A stretch of DNA of 64,000 nt from Halomarina pelagica (GTDB taxonomy: Archaea > Halobacteriota > Halobacteria > Halobacteriales > Haloarculaceae): assembly GCF_024228315.1 (NCBI RefSeq), contig NZ_CP100454.1, positions 3,410,001-3,474,000 of the forward strand, read 5' to 3'. The notes below the pieces were generated by a model. The model had not been told where the DNA came from and made no database searches. It worked only from the letters and a program-made list of their open reading frames with translations. The position numbers and the translations under genes are program-made. Positions 62,510 to 64,000 of this stretch are shown here, piece after piece (the first letter of the stretch is position 1; each line of letters begins with the position of its first letter).

Positions 62510-63280
62510 CTACCGCGACGCCGCGGGCGGGAGGCGAGCGACCACGCGGAGCCGCCGGTAGTCCATCGTCCACGCCTCGCGGTCGGGGTCGTACCGCCCC
62601 GCCAGTCGATCCTCGACCGCTCGCGCGACCGCCTCGCGGTCGTCCACGGCGTCGAGGAAGGACCCGCAGAACATCCGGAGCCACTCCCGCAGTCCCTCCG
62701 GGCCGTCGAGTTCCGTGGGTCGGTCGAACAGGCGGGCGTACGCGACCTCGAACCCCGCGCGCTCGAGGACGGTCGCGTACGTCCCGACGCTCGGGAAGTA
62801 CCACGGGTCGCGGTCGGCCGGATCGACCCCCCTCGCCGCGAGTTCGGCGTGCAGGGCCGTCCGCGCGCTCTCGACGTTGCCCGCCCCGCCCAGTTCGGCG
62901 ACGAACCGGCCGCCCGGACGGAGGACGCGCGCCACCTCGCCCGCGACGCGCCCGGCGTCCGCCTCGGGCACCCAGTGGAGCGCGGCGTTCGAGAAGACGG
63001 CGTCGAGGCCGCCCCGGAGGGGGAGCGCGCGGGCGTCCCCCTCGACGAACGCCGCGTCGGGGTGGGCGACCCGCGCCTCCGCCAGCATCGAACGCTCGCG
63101 GTCGACGCCCACCGCGGTCGCCCCCGCGTCCGCGATGGCGGCGGTGAGGTGTCCCGTGCCGCAGCCGAGGTCGAGCACGCGCTCGCCGCGCTCGGGCGCG
63201 AGCAGGTCCAGCACGTCGCGGCCGTACTCGGAGACGAAGCCGTGGCGGTCGTCGTACCGGTCTGCGTCCCAGTCGCTCAT
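62510..63280 (-). CDS. Class I SAM-dependent methyltransferase
   Basis: 256 residues. Motif I is [17 protein letters not shown] (near residue 35), with the acidic [12 protein letters not shown] and post-motif [35 protein letters not shown]. The pattern matches Tam/UbiE-type small-molecule methyltransferases (for example trans-aconitate). The acceptor is unknown. It is 43 bp upstream of the P450 gene on the same strand. Confidence 0.88.
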   Translation of the reverse strand: MSDWDADRYDDRHGFVSEYGRDVLDLLAPERGERVLDLGCGTGHLTAAIADAGATAVGVDRERSMLAEARVAHPDAAFVEGDARALPLRGGLDAVFSNAALHWVPEADAGRVAGEVARVLRPGGRFVAELGGAGNVESARTALHAELAARGVDPADRDPWYFPSVGTYATVLERAGFEVAYARLFDRPTELDGPEGLREWLRMFCGSFLDAVDDREAVARAVEDRLAGRYDPDREAWTMDYRRLRVVARLPPAASR

Positions 63281-63333
63281 CGGGTGGCGTGCGGACGCGG
63301 GGACCAAAAAGCGATCGGGTAGGGGGAGGGGGT

Positions 63334-64000
63334 CTACAGGAACTGCTCGACGTTCTCGACGACCTCGTCGGGCGTGTCGCCGACGGGGACGCCCGCGTCG
63401 TTGAGCGCCTGGATCTTGCTCTGGGCGGTGCCGGTCCCCGACCCGGAGACGATGGCACCCGCGTGGCCCATGCGCTTGCCCGGCGGGGCCGTCCGCCCGG
63501 CGATGAAGCCCGCGACGGGCGTGTCCATGTGCTCCTTGATGAAGGCGGCGGCCTCCTCCTCGTCCTCGCCGCCGATCTCGCCGCACATGACGACGGCCTC
63601 GGTCTCGGGGTCGTCCTCGAACAGCGAGAGCGCGTCGACGAAGTCCGTCCCGATGATCGGGTCGCCGCCGATGCCGACGGCGGTGGACTGGCCGATGCCG
63701 CGCTTGGTGAGGTTGTCGACGACCTGGTAGGTCAGGGTACCCGAGCGCGAGACGAGGCCGACGTTCCCCTCGGCGAAGATGTTGCCCGGCAGGATGCCCA
63801 GTTTCGCCTCGCCGGGGGTGATGAGGCCGGGGCAGTTCGGCCCGATCAGCCGGGTGTCGACCTCCGAGAGGCGCTTGTAGACGCGCGCCATGTCCTGCTG
63901 GGGGACGCCCTCGGTGATGGCGACCACGAGGTCGAGGTCGGTGTCGAGCGCCTCGAAGACGGCGTCGGCGGCGAACGCCGGCGGGACGAAGACGACGCTC
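63334..64000 (-). CDS. sucD: Succinate-CoA ligase alpha subunit (3' part; N-terminus outside window)
   Basis: The open frame reaches the window edge ([28 protein letters not shown]). The phosphohistidine motif is in [12 protein letters not shown] and the CoA-binding [15 protein letters not shown] lies upstream. SucD makes succinyl-CoA from succinate with nucleotide triphosphate, or the reverse in the citric acid cycle. The beta-subunit gene should be further upstream on this strand, beyond 64000. Confidence 0.95.
   Translation of the reverse strand, partial: SVVFVPPAFAADAVFEALDTDLDLVVAITEGVPQQDMARVYKRLSEVDTRLIGPNCPGLITPGEAKLGILPGNIFAEGNVGLVSRSGTLTYQVVDNLTKRGIGQSTAVGIGGDPIIGTDFVDALSLFEDDPETEAVVMCGEIGGEDEEEAAAFIKEHMDTPVAGFIAGRTAPPGKRMGHAGAIVSGSGTGTAQSKIQALNDAGVPVGDTPDEVVENVEQFL

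Overview
The window is about 64 kb of a haloarchaeal (class Halobacteria) chromosome or large replicon. The proteins are strongly acidic and the DNA is GC-rich. The genes are archaeal: ribosomal protein S8e, CDC48-type AAA ATPase, RadB, Orc1/Cdc6, an HMG-CoA synthase of the mevalonate pathway, and many haloarchaeal families of unknown function. Many genes have a TATA-like box about 25 nt before the start codon, as expected for leaderless archaeal transcripts. I see no rRNA, CRISPR array or intact insertion sequence. The only tRNA is tRNA-Val(CAC).

Layout. 0-9.3 kb: DUF1028 tail, DUF2240, S8e, two PhoU-type phosphate regulators, an MFS transporter bracketed by a dispersed stem-loop repeat, CDC48, and a LarC with a long histidine tract. 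9.3-16.9 kb: haloalkane-dehalogenase-like hydrolase, RadB and its neighbours, a ferritin-like/CCC1 transporter, YjbQ, a DHH phosphoesterase and a CPA2 antiporter. 17-31 kb: glycine cleavage genes in two blocks (gcvT-gcvH on the minus strand, gcvPA-gcvPB on the plus strand, about 10 kb apart). Between them lie small regulators, a CPA1 antiporter, a Tat-exported subtilase, a NYN-domain protein, a TatD-like hydrolase, HMG-CoA synthase and a DUF433/DUF5615 toxin-antitoxin pair. 31-37 kb: GMP reductase/IMPDH-like enzyme, haloacid dehalogenase, a flavin disulfide reductase, cobalamin adenosyltransferase and several zinc-ribbon microproteins.

37-45 kb looks more accessory. A tRNA-Val gene is followed by a repeat that recurs 1.4 kb away, with an FNT-family channel between the copies. 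Next come a parA/partner pair with an array of short repeats upstream, a PAS/GAF/HTH-10 sensor-regulator, and a CHAT-domain caspase-like protein facing a 43-residue hydrophobic peptide gene. 45-49 kb holds a small probable stress cluster: two DUF1059 paralogues, a methyltransferase, a FilR1-type regulator and an OsmC protein. Two of its promoters share a 45-nt element.

50.6-55.7 kb is the most striking part. Three consecutive exported or membrane-anchored proteins are built from the same glutamine-ladder repeat of exactly 21 residues (42-residue double units in the second). They look like a cell-surface fibre or functional-amyloid system, and I do not recognise them as a described family. Directly next to them is a replication origin: an orc1/cdc6 gene with two inverted 22-bp ORB-like elements upstream, a third ORB-like element and 17-bp tandem repeats downstream, and a cluster of CTAG tetranucleotides. 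58-64 kb is metabolic: an Old Yellow Enzyme, GNAT, SDR, cytochrome P450, a methyltransferase and the 3' part of sucD.
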